From the NCBI GenBank assembly GCA_032622095.1, contig CP136066.1, forward strand, positions 45,790,911 through 45,854,910: DNA of 64,000 bases, read 5' to 3'. The translations under genes were made by a program, and so were the position numbers. This document shows positions 11,831-23,441 of the stretch, piece by piece; within the stretch, counting starts at the first letter, position 1, and the number at the start of each line of letters is the position of its first letter. The notes beneath the pieces were generated by a model. That model was not told the origin of the DNA and did not search any database. It worked only from the letters and a program-made list of their open reading frames with translations. The stretch is from Siphonodentalium dalli. Taxonomy: Eukaryota > Mollusca > Scaphopoda > Gadilida > Siphonodentaliidae.

Positions 11831-13669
11831 GAATTAAGTCACTTGATTACTTATATCATCTCAACTGGCATATGGGACGGAATCACGACATTCATGATGA
11901 GCTAGAAAACTGATAGGTACATGTAGCTCATTTGCTACCTGTTTGGTTGAGTTATTTATATACATGAAGGTGAATAAAACGACGAGTACTCACTTCAATG
12001 TAAGACATCTTTCTGCCGTTTTCGAGCAATTTATGACGTATAAGTTCCTGGCTCTGAGTTACGTTAGTGATGGTCAGCTAGGGACATCAGAATTGATAAA
12101 ACCGTGTTGATTACCCAATTTTCTCTAAATCTATATTGGGCATTTACGTGATACGAGAAATCTAAAGCATATGTGTAGTTTGAAGATTCCCCCCCCCCCC
12201 CCCCCCCCTCCGAGTTAGGGCGGGGTCGCGGTACCAAAATTGAAGAAAAAACAAAATTTCCAATAGAAAAATGTAACCATATAGAATGTTTGGTTACGTT
12301 TTGAAGGAAAACTACATGTGTGTTAATTTAGCACAGTTATCAGCACAAGTGATACCAACCACGTCGCTTGAACAATTTAAAACAAAATAACTTCTAAAGT
12401 ACGCGCAGAAACTAATGTTTTTTTGTAAAAAAAAAAAATGCCTCTTTACTGACGGAATGAATTAATCGCGATTAAGGGGGGACTGTATCCTAAATCCGGC
12501 ATTTATGGGACCGTCTCCTTTTATACCCAACAGAGTATGGAGTCATAAATTCATTTTCATTATAATTACCATGTTGTTTGCATCGTTCTTAGAGCACATG
12601 AGTGTATTTTTCACTAATAAATGGCTCCAATTCATTCATTTGTTACATATATTCTGTTGAGCATAAAAGGAGATGGTCCAATAAATGGCCGGATTTAGAG
12701 TACAATTCCCCCTTTAACAAATGGCAATCATTCCGACAAGGTGACTCCCTGCTTAAAATGCATGCATACTGGGATGACATTGTGTGCATGTTGGGTAAAA
12801 CATCTATGAGAATAACAGTTTGAGCAAGGGTAATCTCTGGTCCCACCAGATGACCACAGCGGAGGGTTTAACATCACTTTATCATGACAACGCCGGGTCA
12901 CCCTGCAAGTTATTAATAATCACCCCACGAAACAAGTCCTAATGTGAATCTTAATTGATGGAAATAAAGAAATATGAACTGATTTTTGTCATATTTGTAT
13001 TTAAGCCACATATATGCGTGTGCATGGTGATGTGGTTCGTTAACTACGCTCTTGCGTATCCAATGATCATATTATGAAAAAGTGGCCTGGTAGACACCAG
13101 AGAATATGGCATCCAACATGACCGCCGTTTTTTTATCAGAAGAGAAAATATTGTGAAAATCCATGGTAATATATTTTTTATGACCCAAGACTTATGGTTA
13201 GCTTTCTGGGCAACTCCCCACCAAGATGGCTGCTATATACCCAGCCGAAATGGACAAATTGACAATTGGAACTCACTTTTCGTGTTTCCGGGTCATCTGC
13301 TCAATGATGTGACTGTGTCTAACATTTTGTCCCCACCCACCCCTTCTTACCACTCAAAAGTGTAATCAGAAATATTACCCAAAAATATATAATGTTGGAT
13401 TCTAGTCAAATGTTATGGGGAGATGCTCTATGAACAGTGACGGATAAAACATAGAACATGGATGATATTGCTTCCCCCCCCCCCCCCCCAGGGTGTCATG
13501 TTGTCACTTACAAGTTGTCATTGTTGGCGAACGTTGCCACTTATAGAGTAACACTGTGAGCGAGGTGGATATGGACACGTTATTGTTCCACACTCTAAGT
13601 AAATATAAGAAGTAGATATTGATTAGTTTCGTTCCGTGGATTATGCATTTAAGTTTGTATTTGTAAGTC
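11831..13669. other. non-coding interval with two poly-C runs
   Basis: No exon is recognised. Homopolymer C tracts lie near 12190-12209 and 13472-13489, and an A run near 12429. These are likely polymerase-slippage sites where the assembly length may be wrong. Confidence 0.5.
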
Positions 13670-13960
13670 GGAGTTTTGTGTGTGCAACGACTCCATGTTC
13701 CGCACAATTGATGAAACAATTGAATAGAATTATTCTTATCTACGCATAGCACCCTCTGTTAATTATATTTTAGAATATGCACACAACAAAGAGATCGATG
13801 GAAATTTCAAACAATTTAATACTACAATAAATAAGATAAAAATAAACAAACACAAAATGTTACACAGGCGTCGATCGTATATCTTTAATATCCGTTATAT
13901 TTCACCCATAACTTTTCTCGTTCTCGTTCTCTCTCTCTCTCTCTTTGAATAATAGCGCAC
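13670..13960. repeat. dispersed repeat C with CT tract, copy 1
   Basis: The block runs from cgactccatgttcc to attatattttagaatatg, then cacacaacaaagagatcga, then ataaacaaacacaaaatgtt, and ends in a short (ct)n. Copies with the same order lie at 15736-16000 and 16048-16362. A partial head also occurs near 14020-14100, joined to a fragment of repeat A. Confidence 0.8.
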
Positions 13961-14593
13961 ACCTGGTCAATCGACAACTTTATACCCATCCTGGTTTAGT
14001 TAGCTTGTGTATAACGACTCCATGTTCCCTACAATCCATGTCACAATTGAATACAAGAAAACCATAGTCAGAAATGGCCCTCAAGATCATATTAATAGGC
14101 ATATCTAAGATATATTGCAGCTGTAATGTAGTAATTGTGAAATATATATATATAGGTAACAGCTATATATGTAGTTCACTATATGTGATAGTGTTTGTGT
14201 GTGTGTATACTGTGCACTTGGTGAGAAAGGATGTGAACACATTTTTTAAATAGGACGTGCCAAACTAAAGTTTAATTTCAAATATTTAATCACCATAAAT
14301 CACGTATGATATGTGTTCACAAACGGCGCATATATGTTCTAATTGGTTGAAATGTTCATCGCCAAAACATGCAACGGCCATTGCATTGATACACCAATAA
14401 CCATACACCAATTGCCAAAATGTGACGAACGCCTTGACGATTGATACGTTATTATGTTGACGCGCTGCCAGCTGCGCAAATATACTAAACTGCTAGTCTC
14501 TCGGTTCTCTTATACAACATTTGAATTGTTTTCGGCTGGCATGTATCTTCTTTGTTATTTTTTCTAATTTGTATTGAAATAGAGGTATGAAAT

Positions 14594-14960
14594 AGCATGC
14601 AGAATAATAATCAGGCCAAAAGCTGGATAATCGTTACATGGTTTAAGTACGCAAATAATACGTCTCTTTATCACATTTAGTCCATACAAGTACGCAAATA
14701 ATACGTTTCTTTATCACATTTAGTCCATACAAGTACGCAAATAATACGTCTCTTTATCACATTTAGCCCATACAAGTACGCAAATACATATTCTAATTTC
14801 ATTTTAAATAGTGGTCTGAATAGTGCATGAACTAGCATATGCAGAATAATAATCAGGCCAAAATTGTCGATCTTCGTTACATGGTTCAAGTACGCAAACA
14901 CTGAGTACGTTTCTAATCACATTTAGTACATCCAATTACGCAAATACTGAGTACAATTTA
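14594..14960. repeat. 43-bp tandem repeat within a larger direct duplication
   Basis: The word tacgcaaata begins at 14648, 14691, 14734 and 14777, a 43-bp period including cgt[c/t]tctttatcacatttag. A longer phrase, gcagaataataatcaggcca followed by ttacatggtt, occurs before it (about 14600) and again at about 14838, so a bigger unit duplicated as well. Confidence 0.9.
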
Positions 14961-15096
14961 ATCACATTTATCCCATCACCTCCTACGACGGGGTCAGTTA
15001 TACTTGCCAATATACACACTAAGAGGGCCTAATGATGATCTAAGAATGGACTCAGGTAATGCACTCCTGATATCAACTTTGAAAATAAGGCATGTC

Positions 15097-15420
15097 GTGA
15101 GGGTTAATTAAATACATGTGTGGTTCCATGAAAGTTAATTAAAATATGGTCACATCCAGACAGAGTTAATTAAAATATGGTCCGATGAGGGTAATTTAAA
15201 ATATGGTCAAACGAGGGTTAAATGAAATATGGCCCAATGAGGGTTAATTAATATATGGTGACTTATGGTCCAATGAGAGTTAATAAAAAAAAATATGGTC
15301 CCATGATGGTTAATTAAAATTGTACCTTGATTGTTAATTAAAATATGGTCCCATAACTGATCAGGGTTAATTAAAATATGGTCCCACGAGGGTTAGTACA
15401 AATATGGAACCATGGGGGGG
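15097..15420. repeat. degenerate array of ggttaattaaaatatggtc units
   Basis: About eleven copies of a unit resembling gagggttaattaaaatatgg with a short variable spacer occur at 25-35 base spacing. Units drift (aagttaatt, gggtaattta, gagagttaat). No coding potential is present. Confidence 0.85.
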
Positions 15421-15735
15421 GGTAATGATGTTAAATAACATGTTAACGCCGATATAAACAGACAGCTCGAAGGGTTTTCATTTGCGAAAAAAATTTCTTA
15501 TACCATCCTCAATTCCCTATAACGCGCGATTTCCCGTTCCAATTACTTTTTGGCATGGGGCTAACAAGCCATGGTTCAATAAACCATGTCGAGACAGAAG
15601 CGATTATGCTCACTCTGAAATAGAAACGAGAACGAAGTACGACAATACCCAAGTACCTTTCTAATCATATCTCGACCATTGGCCCATTGACAAGTAAAAA
15701 ATACCTTCACAGAACACACCCATAGAGGGCGCAAT

Positions 15736-15850
15736 AATTATATGTTAGAGAATATGTACACAACAAAGAGATCGACGCTCACAATGTAATACTACAATAA
15801 ATCAGATAAAATAAACAAACAAAAACTGTTACACTGGTGTGGCATCTTTA

Positions 15851-15933
<83 letters not shown>

Positions 15934-16000
15934 TCTCTCTCTCTCTCCTCGTCTCTCACTATGATCTCCATCGAAGATGCTCTTATATCTGTGCTAACCC
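15736..16000. repeat. dispersed repeat C with long CT microsatellite, copy 2
   Basis: The same leader as copy 1 precedes about 100 bases of nearly pure (ct)n at 15853-15957. The phrase tatgatctccatc...gatgctctta follows and is also found after the tract in copy 3. The microsatellite is therefore an internal part of the repeat unit. Confidence 0.9.
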
Positions 16001-16047
16001 CATTAACATGTCACAATTGAATAGTAGTATTATAATATACTCATAAC

Positions 16048-16219
16048 ACCCTGTGATAATTATATTTTAGAATATGTTATGTACACAACAAAGAGATCCA
16101 TTGAAATTGCAAACAATTTAATACTACGATAAATAAAATCAAAATAAACAAACACAAAATGTTACACTGGTGACGTATCTTTAATGTCAATTATATTCCT
16201 CCCTCTCTCGCGCGCTCTC

Positions 16220-16281
<62 letters not shown>

Positions 16282-16362
16282 TCTCATCACCTCTCCTTCT
16301 CCCCCTCTCTCTCTCTCTCTCACTGTTATCTCCATCTGTGATGCTCTTATTCCTGCTCGAAC
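16048..16362. repeat. dispersed repeat C with CT microsatellite, copy 3
   Basis: It lies directly behind copy 2, in the same orientation, with the shared start attatattttagaatatg and the (ct)n tract at about 16216-16322, broken by tcatctctcatcacc. Open frames across it encode only Ser/Leu or Arg/Glu runs. Confidence 0.9.
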
Positions 16363-16490
16363 CACATCGTATACGATCATTTCAATAACATTAGCGAACA
16401 TATAGTCAATCAACAGCTTTAGACCCAACCAAATAGAAACAAACCGCATACAAACTCTTGGTCCCATGCTGCGTTAGAAGTGAGTCTTAG

Positions 16491-17940
16491 TGAGATCTCG
16501 TATAAAATTTACTATCTTAACAGTTGGTTATCATCTTCCTGGGTGAGCCGAACGACCGCAAAATGTTCATAAATTACTGTCGTCTCCGTTACCAAGCGAT
16601 AAAATACAGAAGCAAATTGTTGTGAGCTATTCTGTATCAATATGACATGTCTTATCGATCTGTGTCTATTGTTTATGTGTTTTATGGATCTGTGTGTATT
16701 GCTTATGTGTTGGAAAAAGTATGTTTAAACCAAAAACAAAATATGACTAAATATTAAATACACAGTTGTTGGGAACTATTGTCGCGACAACTTTATTATT
16801 TTTCCATTGCTAAATGCAGGTGCTGTTGGGGAAAACTACTTTTTATGTAATATTAAGTGGGAGGTCAAGTGATAAATTTTGAATGAGGATTTCCAAGCAA
16901 ATCTCACAGCTCCAAAGTTATATATGAATCAGTTGTCTGGGAATTAAAGCAGCCTTATTGATAAATAGACATATCATTTAACTGGGGGTTGGGCTTGATA
17001 AATTGTCAATTTTTGCTATATATTTATTTTTGAGAATTTTTTCTGGAATTACAACACTTGACCTACTTTTGAAAAATCAATATAAAATTATAAATAAATA
17101 CAACAACCTTCTAAAGGAACAATTGCAAGCCGGCCCGCCAGATAAATATGTATTGTTTGCAATACCACACAAAGTCACAACCAGAAATAGTTGCCATTCT
17201 GTAACTTTTGCTGCGGAGATTTACATGGAAATTCCCATTCAAATTTGGTCAATTGACATCCTCCTAAAAATCTCGTGGATAACAAGCGATCGATCGAATT
17301 ACAGTTGAATGGGTACTGTACGCCATTTTCAATAAATTCCCGGTAATAACAACGATCTAATATCGATATTATATAGAAAAATAAGTCAATTGAGTCTAAG
17401 ATGTATTCTGTAAACGACCAGGTTAATAGGTTATCTTAAAATCAAAGTTAATAATTTGATATAAATTTAATTTATGGCTGGAGCGATAAAATAAATTAAG
17501 AATTTCCGTGTACAAGACGCAATCAAATTAATTCACGGATAGTGGATTGGGCAATGCGTGGCACACGTGTTTGTGTAAACAGTCATATTGATACGGGTCG
17601 TAAACTCAATTCACTTACTGACTGGTGACTATAAAATAACGTGAATGCTATATGGGGCTAGTATACATATAATATAACATTTATTTGATGCATTTGCTTG
17701 AAAACTGTATAAAAATTACTCGACGACGACAATTTGTATTTTCGCATTCCGGCTAATCTGCCATCCATAACATTACTTCGGACTCAACAGACTTTCAAAT
17801 AATGGAAATCTGGTTACGTTATTCTACGACTCAGAGACAATAGAAACCAACAACAACTTTATCCCTTTAAATAAACCCCTAGATTTTGGTTCAATCAAAC
17901 GTGAATCATTGCAGAAATAGAGAAAACGATGCGAAAAGCA
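16491..17940. other. AT-rich interval, no recognised gene
   Basis: There is no exon signal I trust. A 101-codon plus-strand frame at 17003-17308 is Ile/Lys/Asn-rich, as AT-rich DNA yields by chance. The segment shares nothing obvious with other repeats here. Confidence 0.4.
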
Positions 17941-18407
17941 TATATGTGACCCGCCATATCAAATCCAGTCGGAAGTCGGGATTTTTTTACCCTGTGCCAA
18001 TGCATTCTCTTATATATGCGAGTCGACCATAGGTCGCCTCGCATATATAAGAGAATGCATTGGCCTAACAATTTTTTATCATGTTTTTTAAATAAATGTT
18101 TCTTACAATTTTTAGGACATAAAATAAAAAAACACCCATTACCCTGCAGGGAGCCCCGCACATATATAGAAGCACCTAGAAGAGTGTCGTCTGCTCATGT
18201 TTGTCTGGGGCTCTGTATGGGTGAAATTATAAAATTGTTAAAGAATACAAGAACAAATTATTAAAATTGTAAAAAATTGTTAGGCCAATGCATTCTCTTA
18301 TATATGCGAGGCGACCTATGGTCGACTCGCATATATAAGAGAATGCATTGGCACAGGGTAAAACAATCCCGACTTCCGACTGGATTTGATATGGCGGGTC
18401 ACATATA
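17941..18407. mobile_element. composite: 50-bp inverted repeat carrying the paired-hairpin module
   Basis: The outer arms (17941-17989 and 18359-18407) share gtgacccgccatatcaaatc and its inverse. The inner module (17990-18358) starts CCCTGTGCC, ends GGCACAGGG and is flanked by TA on both sides. It carries two 65-70 base hairpins of the same sequence as in the MITEs at 9304 and 20019. The spacer is longer than theirs, with an extra segment containing ccctgcagggagcc. Removing the module plus one TA would leave one nearly closed hairpin. This looks like an insertion of one element into another. Confidence 0.75.
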
Positions 18408-18639
18408 TGGAGCATACGGAGGGCAAGCAACAAATCATAAATCAAAATCAAAGACGATGACGATGAACTAGAGAGTGTGGTGCATTGAATGCACTGACTT
18501 ATGGATAAAAGAGATTCATCTGGATACGAGAGCGCAAAAGAACAAAGCCTTTCAGCTGGTTGCACTCCGTCAAATATCGATACCGACTTTCAACGGAGAA
18601 CTTATCTATACGTTTTTGGAAAAGTGTCCATGTGCAATA

Positions 18640-18740
18640 ATAAAAATAATAATAATAAATAATAATAATAATAAATATAATAATAATAATAATAAATAAT
18701 AATAAATAATAGTATTTATATAGCGCTTTATCCCAAATGT
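18640..18740 (+). repeat. (aat)n microsatellite joined to a tatttatatagcgc motif
   Basis: An imperfect aat run of about 75 bases leads into agtatttatatagcgctttat. The same junction, (aat)n followed by atttatatagcgcctat, occurs at 55770-55830. From memory this junction is frequent in marine invertebrate genomes and marks the end of a retroposed repeat; that link is recollection, not proof. Confidence 0.75.
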
Positions 18741-19384
18741 TCAGTTGAGATATCGGCGAGAATGGCGTTACAATAGTCTAGTTTTGAAAATACAAATGAC
18801 GAAACAAGTGTCTGTGACGATGCCTGTGTTAAATGTGGCCGTATACATGGCAGTATACTCATATCGGAAATATTCAGAAGTTCATCGTTTAAAAAGCTTC
18901 CTAGTTAGCGAGGCAATGTGTGCAATTGATGGGTTACCAAACTTACCCCAAACATATTCCTATTATGATGATGCACATGCATGTATAGCCGTATGTGTCT
19001 TGATCAATTACTTTGAAATCGTCCATATCATGTTCGACAAATTGAAATGGCTCCCTACCGTAATGTGGGTATATTTACTTATTGTATATGTGTAGTTTAT
19101 TTTCGCGAAACGTAACATTACCACCAGGTTGCATTTCCACGTGCAATATCAACGTTGTGAGAGCTTGTTCCACGTGTTCATAATCCTGCAATAGATTTGT
19201 ATAACACTACTTTAAATTAAACGCCATCTACCGACGTCTATAAATTTTCAAACAAAGATAAAATATTCTATTTCTAATTTGATTTTTTTTTGTTCACGAT
19301 AAATTCTTCCCCGTTGATTAAAATTGACAGCGGTGTCTGCTAATTTTTGGAAAATATGTATATTTATTTTAAAATTACTTTTAG
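18741..19384. other. interval without a recognised gene
   Basis: A plus-strand open frame at 18745-19095 (about 116 codons) adjoins the retroposed-repeat end and may be a decayed part of the same repeat. No motif is recognised. The segment 19096-19384 is AT-rich with nothing visible. Confidence 0.4.
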
Positions 19385-19860
19385 GTTGGAATTGACTTAT
19401 TGGCTTTAATTCAACCTTTATTAATTTACATATGACGTTTATAAATTTTAAAATGACTTATGTTAAGTTGGAATTGACTTATTGGCTTTAGTTCAAACTT
19501 TATTGAATTACATATGACGTTTATTAATTTTAAAATGACTTCTTTTGAGTTGGAATTTACTTATTGGCTTTAATTCAACCTTTATTGATTTACATATGAC
19601 GTTATTAATTTTAAAATGACTTAAATTGGAATTACATATGACGTTTATTAATTTTAAAATGACTTAAGTTAAATTGGAATTGACTTATTGGCTTTAATTC
19701 AACCTTTATTAATTTACATATGACGTTTATTGATTTTAAAATGAATTTTGTTAAGTTGGAATTGACTTGTTGGCTGTAATTCTACCTTTATTAATTTTCA
19801 TTTGACGTCTATTAATGTTCATTTGACGTCTATTAAGTTGGAATTGACTTGTTGATTATT
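19385..19860. repeat. 82-bp tandem repeat, about 5.5 copies
   Basis: The phrase gttggaattgacttattggc starts at 19385 and 19467, and a close variant at 19549, exact 82-base steps. Each unit includes tttacatatgacgtttat and attttaaaatgactt. A truncated copy follows near 19625, and two more diverged copies end the array. Confidence 0.92.
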
Positions 19861-20018
19861 AGTTAACACATAGTGATTTTTATTTGATTTTGTTTAAGAC
19901 AAAATGGCCGCCATACAGAGCATCTATAGACTCGAATATGCGAATGAATTGAATTTGTATTCCAACTGCCTTGTGTGTAACCGCACAATTGCACTCACCA
20001 ACACGCTGCATCTTTTAA

Positions 20019-20409
20019 CCCTTTACCCAACAAACCGGCCAAAACCGGCCAAATAAAGCTTCAACAGCCTAAAATATCTTCGGCCTGTCTCAACAGAACC
20101 ATACAAATATGGATATCATTGGAACCGGCTCATTGACCACATTGTGATGGTTATAGTTATGCCCTGTGCCAATGCATTCTCTTATATATGCGAGTCGACC
20201 ATAGGTCGCCTCGCATATATCAGAGAATGCATTGGCCTAAAAAAATCTTTTTTTAACACTTTTTACCATTTTTTCTTACATTCTTTAACAATTTTATAAT
20301 TTTTAATGTGTTAAGCCAATGCATTCTCTTATATATGCGAGGCGACCTATGGTCGACTCGCATATATAAGAGAATGCATTGGCACAGGGCCCTTCTGTTG
20401 GGTAAAGGG
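20019..20409 (-). mobile_element. piggyBac-like MITE with paired internal hairpins, copy 2
   Basis: This is the reverse complement of 9304-9695, nearly base for base. It is bounded by TTAA on both sides (20015-20018 and 20410-20413), with ends CCCTTTACCCAACA and TGTTGGGTAAAGGG. The intact TTAA pair and high identity point to recent movement. It carries no coding sequence. Confidence 0.85.
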
Positions 20410-20413
20410 TTAA

Positions 20414-21397
20414 GCGTATAAGCATCATACAAGCCTGTGCGAAGCAAATAGATCCTCACCTACTACTCGTGGTGATCTCGACAGAAAACGGTCACATTTT
20501 CCTCATCGCAATTCGGAAACCAGAGCACGCGCGGCACTGAATTCGGTCAGTTCTAAAGGTACTATACAGTTCATAATGATGTTGCTATAGCAACCGTTAC
20601 AAGAGACCTATCACTGCAAAAACTAGAAATTCAGAAACCAGAGCGCGGCAATGCATTCGGTGAAAACCGCGAAAGTTATATATGAATGTGAAATTGCTGA
20701 TTTATGATAGATGAATAGCATTTATGATATTATTATCAATCCCTTTACTATACCCCTATTTCTGATTGGACAAAAGCCGTCACATGATAATATGGTAAAA
20801 AGTCATATTGGACTCCAGTCCCGAAAGTCATATTGAACTCGAATCGAGTTATAAAAATTTATCGGGACTCCGACTGACGTCACTGAGTAGGCAGATGACA
20901 TTGTACTATTAGAGACAAAAGTGACATTGGACTATAGTAGATGGCTGGCCGGTATACTGCGGGATAAATATACAGATCTAATAAAACTGTCATTAACGCC
21001 ACCGGTGTATACTGTTCTACAAATTTTAGAAATCTGTGGTCCTATGGGCATTTTATAAACAGATAATTGGTATTTCCAGTTATTTTGGGACGCGTTAAAG
21101 TTGTACTGCGACCCCGAGTCCGATAAAAGCTGTAGTTGGAATGTCCAAGTTCGTGAAAGTTCTATTGACTATTGTTTTAGGATATTGTAGAAAGGCTAAT
21201 CTGGCCGTGTCAAATTGAGCTATAGCGATTGGATATCTCGCAGGACAACACATTTCGGGTTTTCGTGGGGTGTGTATTCGCTGGCTGTCTTATAGTTGCA
21301 GTATGTAACTATTATGACCGCGTTAATTGTGTTCGATGTTTAGGTATGAACAATGGCTGGGCCATGCACACTTGAAGATTTTATGGCGGGAACACAA
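20414..21397. other. interval without a recognised gene
   Basis: Short phrases of the type aaagtcatattggactc recur loosely between 20790 and 21180, suggesting an old degenerate repeat. No exon is recognised. Confidence 0.4.
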
Positions 21398-21613
21398 TTT
21401 TTGATCCGCATTTAGAATTTTCTCGTTTGGTGAATGAAAACCCTGCAGTAATAAGCCGTAGTTTTTTGTAATAATTTGAAGGTTTAGTTGTTTTAACGGA
21501 ATTCTGAGGCAGTGCATTCGTGTAACCAATATATTATATATTATAATTTATATTTATGGCTAATAATATGATCTTCGGGGCGTTACCATTTCTGACTATG
21601 GTTTTCTTGTTAT
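21398..21613 (-). repeat. dispersed repeat A, copy 2 (inverted)
   Basis: This is the reverse complement of 412-631, from ttgatccgcatttagaa to gactatggttttcttgt. It ends exactly where the palindrome at 21610-21741 begins, so one may have inserted at the edge of the other. Confidence 0.75.
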
Positions 21614-21741
21614 ACAATGTTGTGTAAAGTATGTGTTTTCTTGTACTCGTCCAGGTTGTGGTGAAAAGTCATATTATGACTTTTCACCACAACCTGGACT
21701 GGTACTAGAAAAACACATACTGTACACAACATTGTATAATA
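21610..21741. repeat. near-perfect 132-bp palindrome
   Basis: The arms meet at gtcatattatgac (centre 21674) with essentially no loop. The inner 25 bases on each side pair without a break (ccaggttgtggtgaaaagtc). The outer ends ttatacaatgttgtg and cacaacattgtataa also pair. Mismatches are few. It is probably a small fold-back MITE. Confidence 0.9.
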
Positions 21742-22204
21742 ACTGTATAATATATCAAAGAGCTATCAAGATAAACCCACCACACATGCACACACAAAAC
21801 TGTGTAGCCGAACTGTCAATCAATATTGTATTTACTTTAGTGTTTGGCAGCTCTAATGCGTTTGTAATTACCTCAGAACTCAGACGAGAGAGTAAGGGGG
21901 TAGATTATAGTCAGATGTAGAGTATAGCACATTGATATTGACAAATTGACCCAGTAGCATGTCTCACGTTTATTTATTGTTAAGTCCAACTTTGCCCCTT
22001 TTGTATTGCCGAAACCATTTAATCAAATAGGAATCCCAACTATCCATGTAACCTTCAAGCCAGATGCCAGATTAATCAGATAGGACTGGTGATTCCAAAG
22101 AAGTAGATGTTTCAATAAGTTTCAGTGATTTCAATGGACAGAACAATGATATATCCCCTAATCACACCCCTTCTTGACCAGTCAATCCCATTTTAACAAA
22201 TATT

Positions 22205-22690
22205 TAGCCCAGTCACACAAGGACCCTCTATACCAAATATAAGCTAAATAAGCCAGATGGTTCTTGAGAAGAAGATGTTTAAGAATTACTATGAAGGGAA
22301 AGAGTTGTGAACCTGGCTGCATCCTATTTGTCCTCATTTGGACATATCTGAATACATGTCACACAAGGACCCTCCATGCCAAATAAAAGCTAACGATGAC
22401 TTCCTGGTCTTAAGAAGAAGACGTTTTAAGACTAACTATGGAGGGAAGAAGTTATGTCCCAGTCTCTGCCCCAATTTGACCTGGTGACCTCATTTGCACA
22501 AAGCTGAATCACAATCCCATAAGGACCATCCGTACCAAGTATAAGCTAAGTCGTCCCAATGGTTATTGGTAAGAATTGTTGACGCGGATTGATGGATGGC
22601 CGATACGACGACCGGACGGATGGACGGACGACGGACGAGGAGTAATGACTACAGATCCATCGAGACTTCGTCTCAGGTGAGCTAAAAGGC
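22205..22690 (+). repeat. three diverged units and 3' end of a dispersed repeat
   Basis: A unit beginning cacaaggaccctc[t/c]at, containing ataagctaa and agaagaag, occurs at about 22212, 22360 and 22515 (spacing about 150). It ends in a ggacggatggacggacgac stretch and tctcaggtgagctaaaagg. It sits right behind the fibrinogen exon, so the gene's 3' untranslated region probably runs into it. The interval 21742-22204 has nothing clear. Confidence 0.65.
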
Positions 22691-22785
22691 CCCTATCCCC
22701 CATGGTTTAACAGATAGAACGCAAGCTGACAACAATCACTGGCATTTGCCTTCCATGCTATGACATCTTGTTTCGTACGTGTCTC

Positions 22786-23441
22786 TCATTTGCGTCTGAG
22801 CATCATGGTTGTGCTTCTCACAGAGTGATAGTAACCAAATTCTGTCCCCCATTGCATTCCTTGCCCATATTGAACACTTATGCTGTTGATGTATGCGCCG
22901 TTCAAGTTGCTATTGTGACAGCAGTTATACCACCACGCCCCGTGAAATACGATGGGACATACACCTCCACCTAATACTAAGGTACAAGCTGTTGTTGTGT
23001 GGTCATTGTCATAAGTGCTGAATGGTCTACCTTCTTGGTACAGTAGTGAGTCGCCTGCTGTTCCTTCTCCCCATGTTGTTGTGATCGCATAGAGGCTGGC
23101 GTTGTTACCGAGGGCAAAGTTAGAGTACTTCGCATATCTGTCCTCGCCATCAGCTGAAGTTAGTTTAACATACAGCTCAGTTGGGCCAATGTTGGTCAGT
23201 TGATGAATCGCTTCCAAGCCGAGCCAATACTCGCCACACATCGATTTTCTGCCGAATCCCTGGACATATTCCGTCCAATTCCGGTAAAAGTCGACCAGGC
23301 CGCTGGATCTTTGTTGAAATATTGTCCAGCCTCCGTCGCCGGTCGTCATGTCACAAACGACCTTCACCTCACCTGAACCACTCGGGTTGATGCTGTACAC
23401 GCCATCAGTTCCGAAGCCGGCGTCCTTCAAGTCTTTACAGT
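22786..23441 (-). CDS. terminal exon: fibrinogen-related domain (FReD) protein
   Basis: On the minus strand the exon begins after ttattcactaaacag, a normal acceptor, at 23441 in phase 1 (the first base of the opening codon is upstream). It ends at TGA 22788-22786. It encodes about 218 residues, one complete C-terminal fibrinogen domain, opening with xCKDLKDAGF. Recognised family marks are GWTIFQQRSSGLVDFYRNW, then GEYWLGLEAIHQLT, a shortened calcium-loop-like FSTYDNDH, and GAWWYNCCHNSNLNG. The end is GTEFGYYHSVRSTTMMLRRK. FReD proteins (ficolins, tachylectins, molluscan FREPs) are secreted lectins or matrix proteins that bind acetylated sugars. Three features are unusual: an extra Cys in KSMCGEYW, a CTLVLGGGVC stretch before the WWY motif, and a CC pair there. 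The whole domain in one exon is typical of invertebrates. The upstream exons were not found in the window. Confidence 0.9.

Noticed and set aside
15837-16467. Ser/Leu-rich and Arg/Glu-rich open frames
   Set aside because: They are translations of (ct)n microsatellites.
18745-19095. 116-codon plus-strand gene
   Set aside because: It adjoins the (aat)n/tatttatatagcgc repeat end and has no recognisable domain or exon signals.
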